Assembly (NCBI RefSeq): GCF_025574485.1 | Contig: NZ_JAOBPO010000001.1 | Location: forward strand, 1,123,501 to 1,187,500 | Direction: 5' to 3' | Length of the DNA stretch: 64,000 nucleotides | Source: Kordiimonas aquimaris | GTDB taxonomy: Bacteria; Pseudomonadota; Alphaproteobacteria; Sphingomonadales; Kordiimonadaceae | In this document: one piece after another, positions 28,072-37,117 of the stretch | How the letters are laid out: every line of letters starts with the position of its first letter | Position numbering within the stretch: position 1 is the stretch's first letter | Position numbers and translations under genes: made by a program | Notes under the pieces: generated by a model | What the model saw: the letters and a program-made list of their open reading frames with translations, nothing else | Told to the model about the DNA's origin: nothing | Databases searched by the model: none

Positions 28072-28319
28072 TGGATTGGGCCCCGCATTGGCTAAAAGAT
28101 GTGGCAACTAATCTGATCGGCATTCGGGCGAATTACTTTACGTATAACGGTTTGATTATGTTGAATTAGCATATTCAACATATTTTAGAGGTGACGCAAA
28201 TTAGCTTCGCCTTTTTTCAAAATATGAAGAGGCGCAATGATCGATTACCTGTGTGACGGTGACTGTTCCTAGAAGCCAGTTTTCAGTGACACTGATGTTT
28301 GTATTCTTGAATAATACTT

Positions 28320-31300
28320 TTACTTGAGTGAAATGAAATGCCCTTGAGCCCAGCATCTCATATAAGCCTTGAGGTCGAATGGCACGTACTGGCGAGACAA
28401 CATAAACGAGAGAAACCAACCAGTCTCATATAGCCCGCTATAGACAATGCGCTCTATAATTAGACTGGTGGCTTTCTGGGTCCAGAGTGAAGCAGGTAAG
28501 TCTACCCATAGCTCGATCAACAGCCCGGTGGCAACGACTAGATGGCTGTACGGATCAGCGCTCGGATAGCAGAGTTGCGATAATAGGCTTTCAAAAAGGT
28601 CGGGGTCAGTTTGCCAGACACTGTGAAGCACCGGCGCAGACACCGTTAGGATCAGGTGTTTGTTTCTTGCCATCTGTGCAACAGCGGTAGCGTAATCTTC
28701 AAAGCTCAGTGCACCCTTTTCGGCCATGGCGGCCAGGAGCGCCTGAAGCCCGGTCAGCTTAATGTCAAACGAATGGCTGGCTAGTTGCCGGAAGACATAA
28801 TCGTCGGAGATTAGTAGTAAGCCTTCATCCTGAGCGACAAGGACGTCGTCCCAGAAATCGTCAGGAAACAGCGGATCGCCTTCGCGGTCAAGCGTCTCCG
28901 GTGATGCGGCAATGACCGGACACGTTGTTACTGTCTGCCGAAGAGCCGCCAGTTCCTGATGTGCCGCATCAAGGCGCATTTGCCGGACGGAAGCTGGTGT
29001 TTCAATGAGCGTAAATTTGTCACCGACAGGAGCAAGAGATCCGCCGTCCCTGCCAACATTAATCTGGATTTCATCGCAGCGCTGCAAGTGGGCGTCAATA
29101 TGCGACTGCGGGACTCTAATTTCACCGACATAGCTTCGAACTTCGTCTAACAGGTCGAGCTTATAGAGGATATGGAGCGTCAGCAGATCAATAACACAGC
29201 CCTTGTCTTGTGCGTCAACTGCCAGCTGCACAGCAGCCATCATCTTATCATAGTTACCATCATTTGATGCGAGGTCTGTGCTTAATCCTGGGATCTCGTC
29301 GTAGAAATCCATCGGGGTAACTTTCAGCCAGTCGGCGATCAGGCGAGCCGGGATTTTTTTCTTGGCATACTGATCGAGAATTGCGGTTGCATGTTCGTGT
29401 TGTTGCCGCGCCTGCTCGAAGATAATGTCGAAGTCAGGATTGTCCTTGTCAATATGCATACGTTGGATCGTCGGGTTCGTACCGATGAGTTTGTCATATT
29501 CCTCGTGCAAAGTGTGAAAGAGGTGCAAATATTTGTGTTTGATCTCAACGATCTGCCAGTGGATGTCTTCGCGGCCCGGAATTTCATCGCCTACCTGCTT
29601 GCCAAGAAACATAGTAACGAAATTATGGCTGCTGGGCAGGTAACTGCTGCTGACCTGCAAGGCTTGATCGTTTTCGATTACAAAGTTTGTTTCATTTCCA
29701 CGTGAAGGTTTGACCCTGACCCAACAATCCGAGCTGATTACTTCGGGGAGCGGAGGTGAAGGCGCGCGTTCCATATTGATAGTCAGCGCCATTAGCGCGA
29801 AAACATACAAACTTTCGTCTGACGGGTGCTTTAGTACGAGCCTATATAGTCGTTCAAAGGCATTTTCCATCGTATCAAAATGAAATGCCCGTTGCAGCAC
29901 GGCGATCTGCGTCGGCATGTCCGCGTTGAGCGGCATTGGCAGCGTCGCCATGAAAGTGCAAGCCTTTTTTGTATCACCGGTACGATGCAGGGTATCGATG
30001 TAATTTATGCACAACGAAGGTTCGAATGAGCTAATGGCAAGGGCTCGTTTCAAGCCTTCAAGTGCAAGGGGAAGATCCTGGATTTTCATGCCGACGTCGG
30101 CCATCCGGCGATAATAAGTATCTTCACCAATAACATCCGGTCGCAGGCGTTGGAAGACCGATAAATAGTAACGCGGGTTGCCGCTTCTAGCGGCAGCGTC
30201 GATCAGCATATGAAGGTCTGGCCCAGCCCGCGAGAAGTCGGTTTCGAGATTTAAGATTTGGAAAGCTTCTTCGAAGTGGCTGCCGCGCAAAAGCACCTCT
30301 GCTGCATTAATGAGGTCATTACGTTTGGTCACGGATGGTAGTTTGGCGGTGACTTTTTCATGGGTGACATCTGTGATGGCACCCGAGCGCGACATTTCTA
30401 CTTTGGCCTGGAGGCAATTGGGGATGACGCTGTCAGGGAACTCTTGCTCAAAGGTTGATAGAAACCGATCCACTTCAGGGCTTTCAGAATTGGGACTGTA
30501 TGAGGCGGCAAATTCAATGCAGCGGGCGTGCAATGCGAGCGTTGGTTTTTCTTTTGACCAGTCATAGGCGTTGATAAGAGCCAGGCTTTGTTCGGTATCG
30601 GTTTCAACGTGAAGGTCTGCGCAGAAAAGGGCATGTTCTGCGCTAAGGTCGAACCCTTCCATCAATTGCAGCGCTTCGTCGAACTTTCCTTGTTCCTGAG
30701 CCAGGGTTGTTGCGAGCGCATAGGCGAGGCCGCAGTCGTTTGGATTTGCTTCGCGGGCTTCTCTGAGCACTGTGATCGCTTCCTCGACCTTATGCGTCGC
30801 CAGCAGCAGCATGGCGTGGTTGTTCGCAAAACCCAAATGAATAGCTTGGGTGTGGCCGTCTTTGACTTGCTGCCAGACAGCTCGGTAGACGTCGGTCGCT
30901 TCTTCCAAAACTTCGCCATCGATAGCTGGACATATAGCCTTTGAAGTTTTGCTAGCGGTGAAATATTGTGAAAGGACGTGATCTGCCCACACCCGGCGTG
31001 CTTCAAGGTGCTCGCTAGCGCGCAACCCCTGTACTTTAGTTTCAAAGGATGGGTCGCCAAGTTCTCGCAAGCGATCGGTTTCGCCTGCGATGATCTGGCC
31101 TTTGTCCTCCAGACCTGCGGGGATGAGTGCTAGGTTTTTGGTTAGAGTTGGAGCGTCAGGGCTCGAGAAGATCAGATAGAAAGCGCTAAGCAAACGAGGG
31201 TTATCAAGTGAGCAGGCTTCGAGTGCGCGTGTCTGGCAATCTTCCATGTCGCCGCGTAAGAAGGCAGCCAATACATAGTTTGCATGGGCTTGCCCGTCGC

Positions 31301-32156
31301 CATCCGGGGCAAAGGAGAAAGCGGTTTCAAAAAAGCGGATCGCCTGGTCGCGCTGCCCCAAATTATGATAACAGGCCCCGATGTTGGACAGTAGGCGGAA
31401 GCGCACCCGGTCACTTGTTGTGTCATCGATCGATTTGAGCTTGGTCTCAAAGAACTCTAGTGCCAGTCCATACTGACCCGCCCTCAGCTTCTTGTTGTAG
31501 ACGTCAATGTCCCTGTGATGGTTTTCATCAATTTTTTCGCCAGCAGCCAGATTGGCCTCGTCCTGTGCATTCTGTAGAAAATTCTGTATAGAGTTGGCTA
31601 CGTCATCTAAATCACGTACTTGCCCCGGTCCTGACTGTGTTTCTTGTTGAACCACAGCTTTTAGATCTGGAAACCAGAGTTGAAGCATACCTTCGCTTTT
31701 AAAACGCTCGATTTCTTGGCAAATAGTACCCCACCCCCACACATTAATGGTGAACGGTGTGTTAGTGGTCGACAACTCTGCCTGCAGTTGTGCAGCTTCT
31801 GCTTGGATTTTGACATCATCTTTGGCGGTGGTAACTAGGATGTATTCCGAGAGCGCCGGCGTAAATTTGCGAGCTTCTTTGACTTCATTACGCAGGATAG
31901 TTTTGGTTATGCGTTTGTCCCAGGTTTTTTGTTTGCACTGTATGCCAACGAAATGGCCAGGATTATCGTCGCGGCTCGCATAAAGATCGACCCCCAACTG
32001 TTTTTGCCCTTGTCGCCCGTAGGTTTGGATTGAGCGGGCCTTGAGCACCAGCATCAATAGTTGTTTCATATTTGATTCGAATGTCTGCCATTCATCAGGC
32101 GGTGGGATCGTATAGGACATAAAACTGTAAACGGGACCTTCTTGATAAACCAGCAT
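28320..32156 (-). CDS. Multidomain protein: PD-(D/E)XK-like nuclease + TPR + GreA/B C-terminal-like + PIN-like domain
   Basis: The 1278-residue protein shows four parts. (i) Residues ~25-170 form a Mrr-like nuclease core with GVDLYA (Asp57) and GIQCKQK (Gln73, Lys75), then a strand SEYILVTTA. (ii) ~200-800 are helical TPR-type repeats, e.g. LLSNIGACYHNLGQRDQAIRF. (iii) ~810-885 contain FVTMFLGKQVGDEI and a following IVEI strand, strongly like the C-terminal domain of GreA/GreB. (iv) ~985-1135 are PIN-like: CVIDLLTLHILYKLDLLDEV with a first Asp, RVPQSHID, and LLLISDDYVFRQLA with the late acidic pair. The TPR-GreAB-C-PIN arrangement is known from surveys of prokaryotic stress/toxin genes; the N-terminal nuclease adds to it. 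A start at 32120 is also possible. It lies downstream of the ART gene pair on the same strand. Confidence 0.75.
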   Translation of the reverse strand: MLVYQEGPVYSFMSYTIPPPDEWQTFESNMKQLLMLVLKARSIQTYGRQGQKQLGVDLYASRDDNPGHFVGIQCKQKTWDKRITKTILRNEVKEARKFTPALSEYILVTTAKDDVKIQAEAAQLQAELSTTNTPFTINVWGWGTICQEIERFKSEGMLQLWFPDLKAVVQQETQSGPGQVRDLDDVANSIQNFLQNAQDEANLAAGEKIDENHHRDIDVYNKKLRAGQYGLALEFFETKLKSIDDTTSDRVRFRLLSNIGACYHNLGQRDQAIRFFETAFSFAPDGDGQAHANYVLAAFLRGDMEDCQTRALEACSLDNPRLLSAFYLIFSSPDAPTLTKNLALIPAGLEDKGQIIAGETDRLRELGDPSFETKVQGLRASEHLEARRVWADHVLSQYFTASKTSKAICPAIDGEVLEEATDVYRAVWQQVKDGHTQAIHLGFANNHAMLLLATHKVEEAITVLREAREANPNDCGLAYALATTLAQEQGKFDEALQLMEGFDLSAEHALFCADLHVETDTEQSLALINAYDWSKEKPTLALHARCIEFAASYSPNSESPEVDRFLSTFEQEFPDSVIPNCLQAKVEMSRSGAITDVTHEKVTAKLPSVTKRNDLINAAEVLLRGSHFEEAFQILNLETDFSRAGPDLHMLIDAAARSGNPRYYLSVFQRLRPDVIGEDTYYRRMADVGMKIQDLPLALEGLKRALAISSFEPSLCINYIDTLHRTGDTKKACTFMATLPMPLNADMPTQIAVLQRAFHFDTMENAFERLYRLVLKHPSDESLYVFALMALTINMERAPSPPLPEVISSDCWVRVKPSRGNETNFVIENDQALQVSSSYLPSSHNFVTMFLGKQVGDEIPGREDIHWQIVEIKHKYLHLFHTLHEEYDKLIGTNPTIQRMHIDKDNPDFDIIFEQARQQHEHATAILDQYAKKKIPARLIADWLKVTPMDFYDEIPGLSTDLASNDGNYDKMMAAVQLAVDAQDKGCVIDLLTLHILYKLDLLDEVRSYVGEIRVPQSHIDAHLQRCDEIQINVGRDGGSLAPVGDKFTLIETPASVRQMRLDAAHQELAALRQTVTTCPVIAASPETLDREGDPLFPDDFWDDVLVAQDEGLLLISDDYVFRQLASHSFDIKLTGLQALLAAMAEKGALSFEDYATAVAQMARNKHLILTVSAPVLHSVWQTDPDLFESLLSQLCYPSADPYSHLVVATGLLIELWVDLPASLWTQKATSLIIERIVYSGLYETGWFLSFMLSRQYVPFDLKAYMRCWAQGHFISLK

Positions 32157-32376
32157 GGGCTACTGCTTTATGATCTTATACAATTTGTTTTTCTAAAACC
32201 AGCAACTACGGATTAAACATTTCATCGTTAGATAATCGACGTAAAATACTTTGCGCAGAAGCACGACAAACGTCATATCAACGCACATGAAAATAGTCAT
32301 TTGTATACTGTTAGAACTCAAGCCACGGTTCAATTTTCTCGGGCAATATAGCTTGTGCTGGTAAAGCTGAATGTTT

Positions 32377-33102
32377 CTATTTAAACCCAACAAGGTTAGC
32401 TATGGCGATTTGAAACCTGCCGTTTGATGGCTTTGTCACACTATTAACGTTGATCTTAGCATTTCGGTTAAACAACAATTCATATTCATTCGGGCTCCCC
32501 TTGGGCGCAAATAGGGCTTTATAGTCTTCCTCAAGGGTCAGTATGATCACTACAGGTACACTTGTCATATTGTATGATGCGTCCATACTTGTTTTGCGTA
32601 CCGAGTGTTCGGCTGCGACTACAAGGCTGAAAGTCGTAGAAAGGAAGTATGGTAGATAGCCCTGCCGTTGTAGCTCGTCGAATTGCTCTTTACCTAAACC
32701 ATAGAATAGTTTCTGGCCTGCCATAACAGTCGTTTGAGATGATTGAATTTCACTTGCAAGGCCAAGAATATGTTCTCGAAAAGATGTACGGACAGGCTGA
32801 TTTTGCTCGAATCGTCGAACGTTGTCATTGAAAATTTGGTTCTTTTTTCTATAGAAGCGGAAGGAAGGAATTGTATTTAGGCGAGAATAGTTTTTTTTCA
32901 ATTTTGCGTAGTTCGAGCAGTTATGGAATTTTGTCGTAATTACGTTCTGTAGAGCGGAAGCAAAGTCATAATCTGAAGACAAATACTCTGCCGCATCCAA
33001 TGCGGAGGAAAACTCGACTGGTTTCGGTTTTGGGATGCCGAGATGAGTATCTAATGGGTGTTGGTAAGGCTCATAACGATAGCTGTCGACATTTACAATC
33101 AT
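32377..33102 (-). CDS. ADP-ribosyltransferase-like protein
   Basis: The C-terminal half of this 241-residue protein follows the R-S-E ART plan. A strand LFYGLGKEQF lies near 132-141, where Arg is usual but Tyr134 is found. A serine motif YFLSTTFSLVVAAEHS has STT at 155-157. A strand PVVIILTLE follows, then the catalytic-type E-x-E in SPNEYELLFNRNAKINV (Glu206, Glu208). These elements bind NAD and transfer ADP-ribose to a target. The N-terminal 110 residues are helical with no match. The gene overlaps the upstream zinc-ribbon gene by four bases (ATGA). The missing Arg leaves activity uncertain. A toxin or effector role is inference. Confidence 0.68.
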   Translation of the reverse strand: MIVNVDSYRYEPYQHPLDTHLGIPKPKPVEFSSALDAAEYLSSDYDFASALQNVITTKFHNCSNYAKLKKNYSRLNTIPSFRFYRKKNQIFNDNVRRFEQNQPVRTSFREHILGLASEIQSSQTTVMAGQKLFYGLGKEQFDELQRQGYLPYFLSTTFSLVVAAEHSVRKTSMDASYNMTSVPVVIILTLEEDYKALFAPKGSPNEYELLFNRNAKINVNSVTKPSNGRFQIAIANLVGFK

Positions 33103-33935
33103 TGTTGGATGCCTTCCTCACTGTTATCAAGTGTCAGCGAGATGCCAAGAGCAATTCTGTGATGTGCATTGCACTTCTTACAATGCCAGTTTGTGCCTTC
33201 GGTTTGTAACTCTTTTAGCCAAAGCGGGAATGAAGCATCGCATGATGCATTTCGACAGCGGAGGCTTGTTTGACGAGGCTCCCAATGAATCTTTCCGTTT
33301 GCGGTAGTAGACAGTTCATATTCAGCTGGGCAATCATCAATGAAGCATTCAACAATAGTATTTTCTTGGCCTTTGAAGAAACGCCGACGTATTGGATGGC
33401 CGCATTCCATACAGTCGATTTTCGCTGTTGTTCTGAAATCAACATTCCATACTGTTGACGCGAGCGTGTCTTCGATTGCTTTAGCAATAGCCAAACACCT
33501 TGCTCGCAACTTGGACATGTTGTGCGACTTGCTTTGTTCCACGGACAGCAGTGTTTCCATATGAAGGTACGAGCCAAGTGCATCATAGTGCCGTTTGATG
33601 AGAGCCAAATTTAAGGTGTTTTCTTTACCAAGAAATCTGAAATCTTCAGGTTCCTCGTCGGCTAAAGGCGAAGGGCGGTACCGAACGCTGGACGACTGAT
33701 CTGCATGTGGGTCGATGTCAACGAGCCGTCGCATCAGTTTCCGAACTTGCCAGGTCTTAAAATCTTCAGGCGATAGGTCCTCATTGAAAAGGTTGGCGCG
33801 CTCATAGGTAAGGGCTTCCATCGCCAATCGAAGAAAAAGGGCCGCAGAACGGAGGTCATTATCATTGCTCGATGATAGATGTTGTTTTGCATAGGCAGAA
33901 TATTCTGCCGCCTTGCGTCGAAAGTTGCTTTTCAC
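33099..33935 (-). CDS. Helical (DUF4145/HEPN-like) domain protein with two zinc ribbons
   Basis: The 278-residue protein has an N-terminal helical region whose LRSAALFLRLAMEALTYERA (residues 28-47) resembles the core helix of DUF4145/HEPN-type proteins, with RHYDALGSYLH (115-125) as a possible R-x-x-x-H region. Two four-Cys ribbons follow: Cys175/178/197/202 and Cys227/232/252/255. It is the first gene of the cassette and overlaps the ART-like gene by ATGA, so the two are made together in a fixed ratio. It may be an antitoxin, sensor or nucleic-acid adaptor. No catalytic site is certain. Confidence 0.62.
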   Translation of the reverse strand: MKSNFRRKAAEYSAYAKQHLSSSNDNDLRSAALFLRLAMEALTYERANLFNEDLSPEDFKTWQVRKLMRRLVDIDPHADQSSSVRYRPSPLADEEPEDFRFLGKENTLNLALIKRHYDALGSYLHMETLLSVEQSKSHNMSKLRARCLAIAKAIEDTLASTVWNVDFRTTAKIDCMECGHPIRRRFFKGQENTIVECFIDDCPAEYELSTTANGKIHWEPRQTSLRCRNASCDASFPLWLKELQTEGTNWHCKKCNAHHRIALGISLTLDNSEEGIQQ

Positions 33936-34399
33936 AATGTTTGTCTCTTCTTGACCAAATTCTAGTTGGTATGACCTGGCGGTCCCTTACAAAATATGCA
34001 AGCTACATTGATGTTCGATCTCCTATCAATTTTTCTTTTGACTGGATTGGTGACCTAATCGTTAGAGGTTGCAGGTGTCCGCTTTTGGCCGAAAGCGAAC
34101 AATTCTCCACGTTACAGTTTCATCAGTCGTCACATCAAACTTGGCAAATTAAATGTGGTGAATTTCACCAATTTAAAGCTGTCCTCATTTACTGTGAGTA
34201 TCGACATATATCATATGTGAAAGATGACAAAATCTTGCGGCGATTGATCAAGTGAACACTATCAATATTAGTAGTGCCATAGTTAGTCGAAAATTGCTCT
34301 CTCCTCCAAATATTAATGCTGTCCTACTAACTTGACCTTTTGTTGACGTCGTTCTTTTAACCCATGATGGCTTAAGTGATACATCGCGGGAGATTCTAC
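33936..34399. other. Divergent promoter region with palindromic element
   Basis: This 464-base gap separates the minus-strand ART/TPR-PIN cassette from the plus-strand hydantoinase cluster and must hold promoters for both. One palindromic element (34075-34100) lies in it. No coding sequence is supported, and I could not pick definite -35/-10 boxes. Confidence 0.5.
34075..34100 (+). repeat. Palindromic element, copy 4
   Basis: GTGTCCGCTTTTGGCC then GAAAGCGAAC, in the same orientation as copy 3. It borders the cassette on its promoter side. Confidence 0.72.
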
Positions 34400-35962
34400 A
34401 TGAGAATAGGTATTGATGTGGGGGGAACAAATACCGATGCTGTCCTGATGGATGGTAAAAAGGTTATTGCTGTCCAAAAATCACCTACCACACCCAATGT
34501 CAGTGATGGCATTGTAAGAGCTATATCATCTGTTTTACAACAATCCGACGTCGCTGCTGGCGATATCCAATGTGTCATGATTGGTACGACACAGTTTACC
34601 AATGCCTTTGTCGAGAGACGGAATTTGGTTGAAGTCGGTATCATTCGTATTAGCCTGCCAGCATCGCGTGGCATCCCACCACTCACTGACTGGCCTGAAG
34701 ATATTCGTGCAGTGGTCGGTGGCCATTTTGAGATGGTGCGCGGTGGTTATCAATATGATGGCCGCCTGAACAGTGAACTTGATGAAGCCGGATTAATTGC
34801 TGCCGTGAGGCGTATCAAAGAGCGCGGCATTAAGGCAATTGCCGTATCTGGTCTGTTTTCGCCTGTTAATACGGAAATGGAATCCCGTGCGGAATATATC
34901 ATTCTGCAAGAAATACCTGATGCAAAGTTGACGCTGTCGTCGCGGATCGGCCGTATCGGTCTGATTGAGCGCGAAAATGCCGCGATCATGAATGCCAGTC
35001 TTGCACATCTATCGGCGAAAGTTGTGTCATCGTTCCGGACTGCACTCAAGAATCTGGGTATACAGGCACCATTTTTCATCAGCCAGAATGACGGCACGTT
35101 GATGCAGGCCGACTTTGTCGAAAAATACCCAGTGCTGACCTTTGCGTCAGGACCAACTAATAGCATGCGTGGTGCAGCCTATCTATCCGGCTTCAAGGAC
35201 GCATTGGTGGCGGACATCGGCGGTACAACGACCGATGTCGGCATGTTGGTCAATGGTTTTCCAAGGGAATCGTCAGTCACCGTTGATATCGGTGGCGTCA
35301 AAACCAACTTCCGGATGCCAGACGTGTTCGCCATTGGCCTCGGTGGCGGCTCTATCGTTAATAACAGTGAGAGTTTGAAAATTGGCCCACAGTCGGTTGG
35401 ATATCGTCTCCTCGAAGAGGCAAAGGTGTTCGGAGGCGACATGTTGACGGCGAGCGATATCGCTGTGGCAGCTGGCTTTGCCGAGTTTGGCGACAGTGCG
35501 GCTGTGAGTTCACTTGACGATGATCTGGTCGAAAATGCAGTGGTTGAAATCCATGCGATCGTCGCTGATGGCATCGACAGAATGAAAACCAGCGCTGATC
35601 CGCTGCCGCTTATCCTTGTTGGCGGTGGCTCCATTCTTATCAAGCGTGACATTGCTGGCACGTCCGAAGTAATCGTGCCAGAGAATGCCGGTGTGGCGAA
35701 CGCGATTGGCGCATCAATCGCTCAGGTCGGCGGTGAGATAGATCGTGTCTATTCTTATGATGATATTGGCAGAGATGCTGCTATCGAACAGGCGACCAAT
35801 GATGCAAAAGAGGCTGCGGTTAAGGCCGGTGCCATCGTAGACACTATTCAAGTTGTCGATGTTGAGGAGGTCCCAGTTGCTTACATTCCTGGCGGTTCTG
35901 TGAAGTTGCGAGTGAAGGTTGCTGGAGAGCTTGATCTCAATGGTTTGACGAGGAGCGTATGA
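34400..35962 (+). CDS. Hydantoinase/oxoprolinase-family protein (HyuA-like)
   Basis: The 520-residue protein has the actin-like ATPase phosphate motif at its start (RIGIDVGGTNTDAVLMDG) and a second in DALVADIGGTTTDVGMLV near 275. PLILVGGGSILIKRD near 415 completes the nucleotide site. The family hydrolyses hydantoins or 5-oxoproline, usually with ATP. The ATG at 34400 has GGGAGATT just upstream and gives the normal N-terminus. It overlaps the DUF917 gene by four bases, a pairing commonly seen, and it belongs to a catabolic unit with a racemase gene downstream. Confidence 0.92.
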   Translation: MRIGIDVGGTNTDAVLMDGKKVIAVQKSPTTPNVSDGIVRAISSVLQQSDVAAGDIQCVMIGTTQFTNAFVERRNLVEVGIIRISLPASRGIPPLTDWPEDIRAVVGGHFEMVRGGYQYDGRLNSELDEAGLIAAVRRIKERGIKAIAVSGLFSPVNTEMESRAEYIILQEIPDAKLTLSSRIGRIGLIERENAAIMNASLAHLSAKVVSSFRTALKNLGIQAPFFISQNDGTLMQADFVEKYPVLTFASGPTNSMRGAAYLSGFKDALVADIGGTTTDVGMLVNGFPRESSVTVDIGGVKTNFRMPDVFAIGLGGGSIVNNSESLKIGPQSVGYRLLEEAKVFGGDMLTASDIAVAAGFAEFGDSAAVSSLDDDLVENAVVEIHAIVADGIDRMKTSADPLPLILVGGGSILIKRDIAGTSEVIVPENAGVANAIGASIAQVGGEIDRVYSYDDIGRDAAIEQATNDAKEAAVKAGAIVDTIQVVDVEEVPVAYIPGGSVKLRVKVAGELDLNGLTRSV

Positions 35963-37056
35963 TGAAAATTAAGTTAGATGATTTAGAAGATTTTGCGCGT
36001 GGTGCAGCGTTCCTTGGTACCGGCGGTGGCGGTGACCCCTATATCGGTAAATTGCTCGCGCGGCACGCGATCACCGAGTTTGGCGACCCGATAATTCTTG
36101 ATCCGGAAGACTTGGCAGATGACGCGCTGGTATTCTGTATCGCCATGCTCGGGGCGCCAACGGTGTTGGTTGAAAAAGCTGCAAATGGTGATGATATAGA
36201 TTTAGCGATCAAAAAGCTTGCTGACCGGTTAGGTCGTATGCCAGATGCATTGATTCCGATTGAGATCGGAGGTATCAACTCGACAATCCCACTAGTGGCA
36301 GCTGCGCGGACTGGCATTCCGCTCGTGAATGCGGACGGAATGGGCCGCGCCTTCCCAGAAATCCAGATGGTGACTTTCAATGTGTATGGCCATGGGCCGA
36401 CCCCATTGTCGGTTGTTGATGAACACCTGAACTCAGTTGTTGTTGATGCGACGGACGCGAAAACGGCAGAGGACCTAGTCCGATCGGTGGCAATCCAGAT
36501 GGGATTGAGTGTTATGACTGCCAATTACCCGATTACCGGTAAAGTGGTGAAGGATTACGGCGTCAAATATACGCTGACACTTGCGCTTGAGATCGGTCGG
36601 GCAATTGCAAAAGGCCGCCGGGACGGCAAGCCGGTGGAAGCTTTGATAAGTTACCTCAAGAGCACAGAATATTATCAGGATTGCGGCGTGTTGTTCGATG
36701 GCAAGGTTGTTGACCTCAAACGAACTACTGAAGGCGGTTTCTCCGTTGGTCATTGTCATGTGGAGCCCTTGACAGGTAAGGGAGCTCGGATGGAGATTAC
36801 GTTCCAGAATGAGCATCTCATCGCTCATGTGGACGGTAAGGCAGTCGCAATGGTGCCTGATTTGATCTGTGTTATCGATCGCGAGACGGCAGAACCAATC
36901 CCGGTCGAAGCGCTGCGGTATGGCCAGCGGATCAAAGTGGTTGGTGCGAGCGTGCCACCGATTATGCGGACGCCAGAAGCGATCGCAACATTTGGGCCGC
37001 GGGCTTTTGGGCTTGAGCAGGATTATGTTCCAATCCGAGAGCTACTGAAATCATGA
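35959..37056 (+). CDS. DUF917 (S-methyl-thiohydantoin desulfurase-like) protein
   Basis: The 365-residue protein begins with the DUF917 signature DLEDFARGAAFLGTGGGGDPYIG, cited here for its GTGGGGDP core. It later shows PIEIGGINSTIPLVAAARTG, PLVNADGMGRAFPEIQM and a C-terminal domain with PDLICVIDRETAEPI. DUF917 genes typically accompany hydantoinase/oxoprolinase genes, as here with an ATGA overlap. The Pfam name refers to S-methyl-thiohydantoin desulfuration. Together the two probably open a hydantoin- or thiohydantoin-type ring; the true substrate is unknown. Confidence 0.9.
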   Translation: MMKIKLDDLEDFARGAAFLGTGGGGDPYIGKLLARHAITEFGDPIILDPEDLADDALVFCIAMLGAPTVLVEKAANGDDIDLAIKKLADRLGRMPDALIPIEIGGINSTIPLVAAARTGIPLVNADGMGRAFPEIQMVTFNVYGHGPTPLSVVDEHLNSVVVDATDAKTAEDLVRSVAIQMGLSVMTANYPITGKVVKDYGVKYTLTLALEIGRAIAKGRRDGKPVEALISYLKSTEYYQDCGVLFDGKVVDLKRTTEGGFSVGHCHVEPLTGKGARMEITFQNEHLIAHVDGKAVAMVPDLICVIDRETAEPIPVEALRYGQRIKVVGASVPPIMRTPEAIATFGPRAFGLEQDYVPIRELLKS

Positions 37057-37117
37057 ATTGTGGTGACGGCAGTTTCGCTGCCTTTATTGAAGAGTATCTA
37101 TCTGATAGATCTATAGA

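Noticed and set aside
28201-28419. 72-codon frame at the end of the large multidomain gene
   Set aside because: It overlaps the C-terminus of the 1278-residue protein in another frame and has no family-like features.
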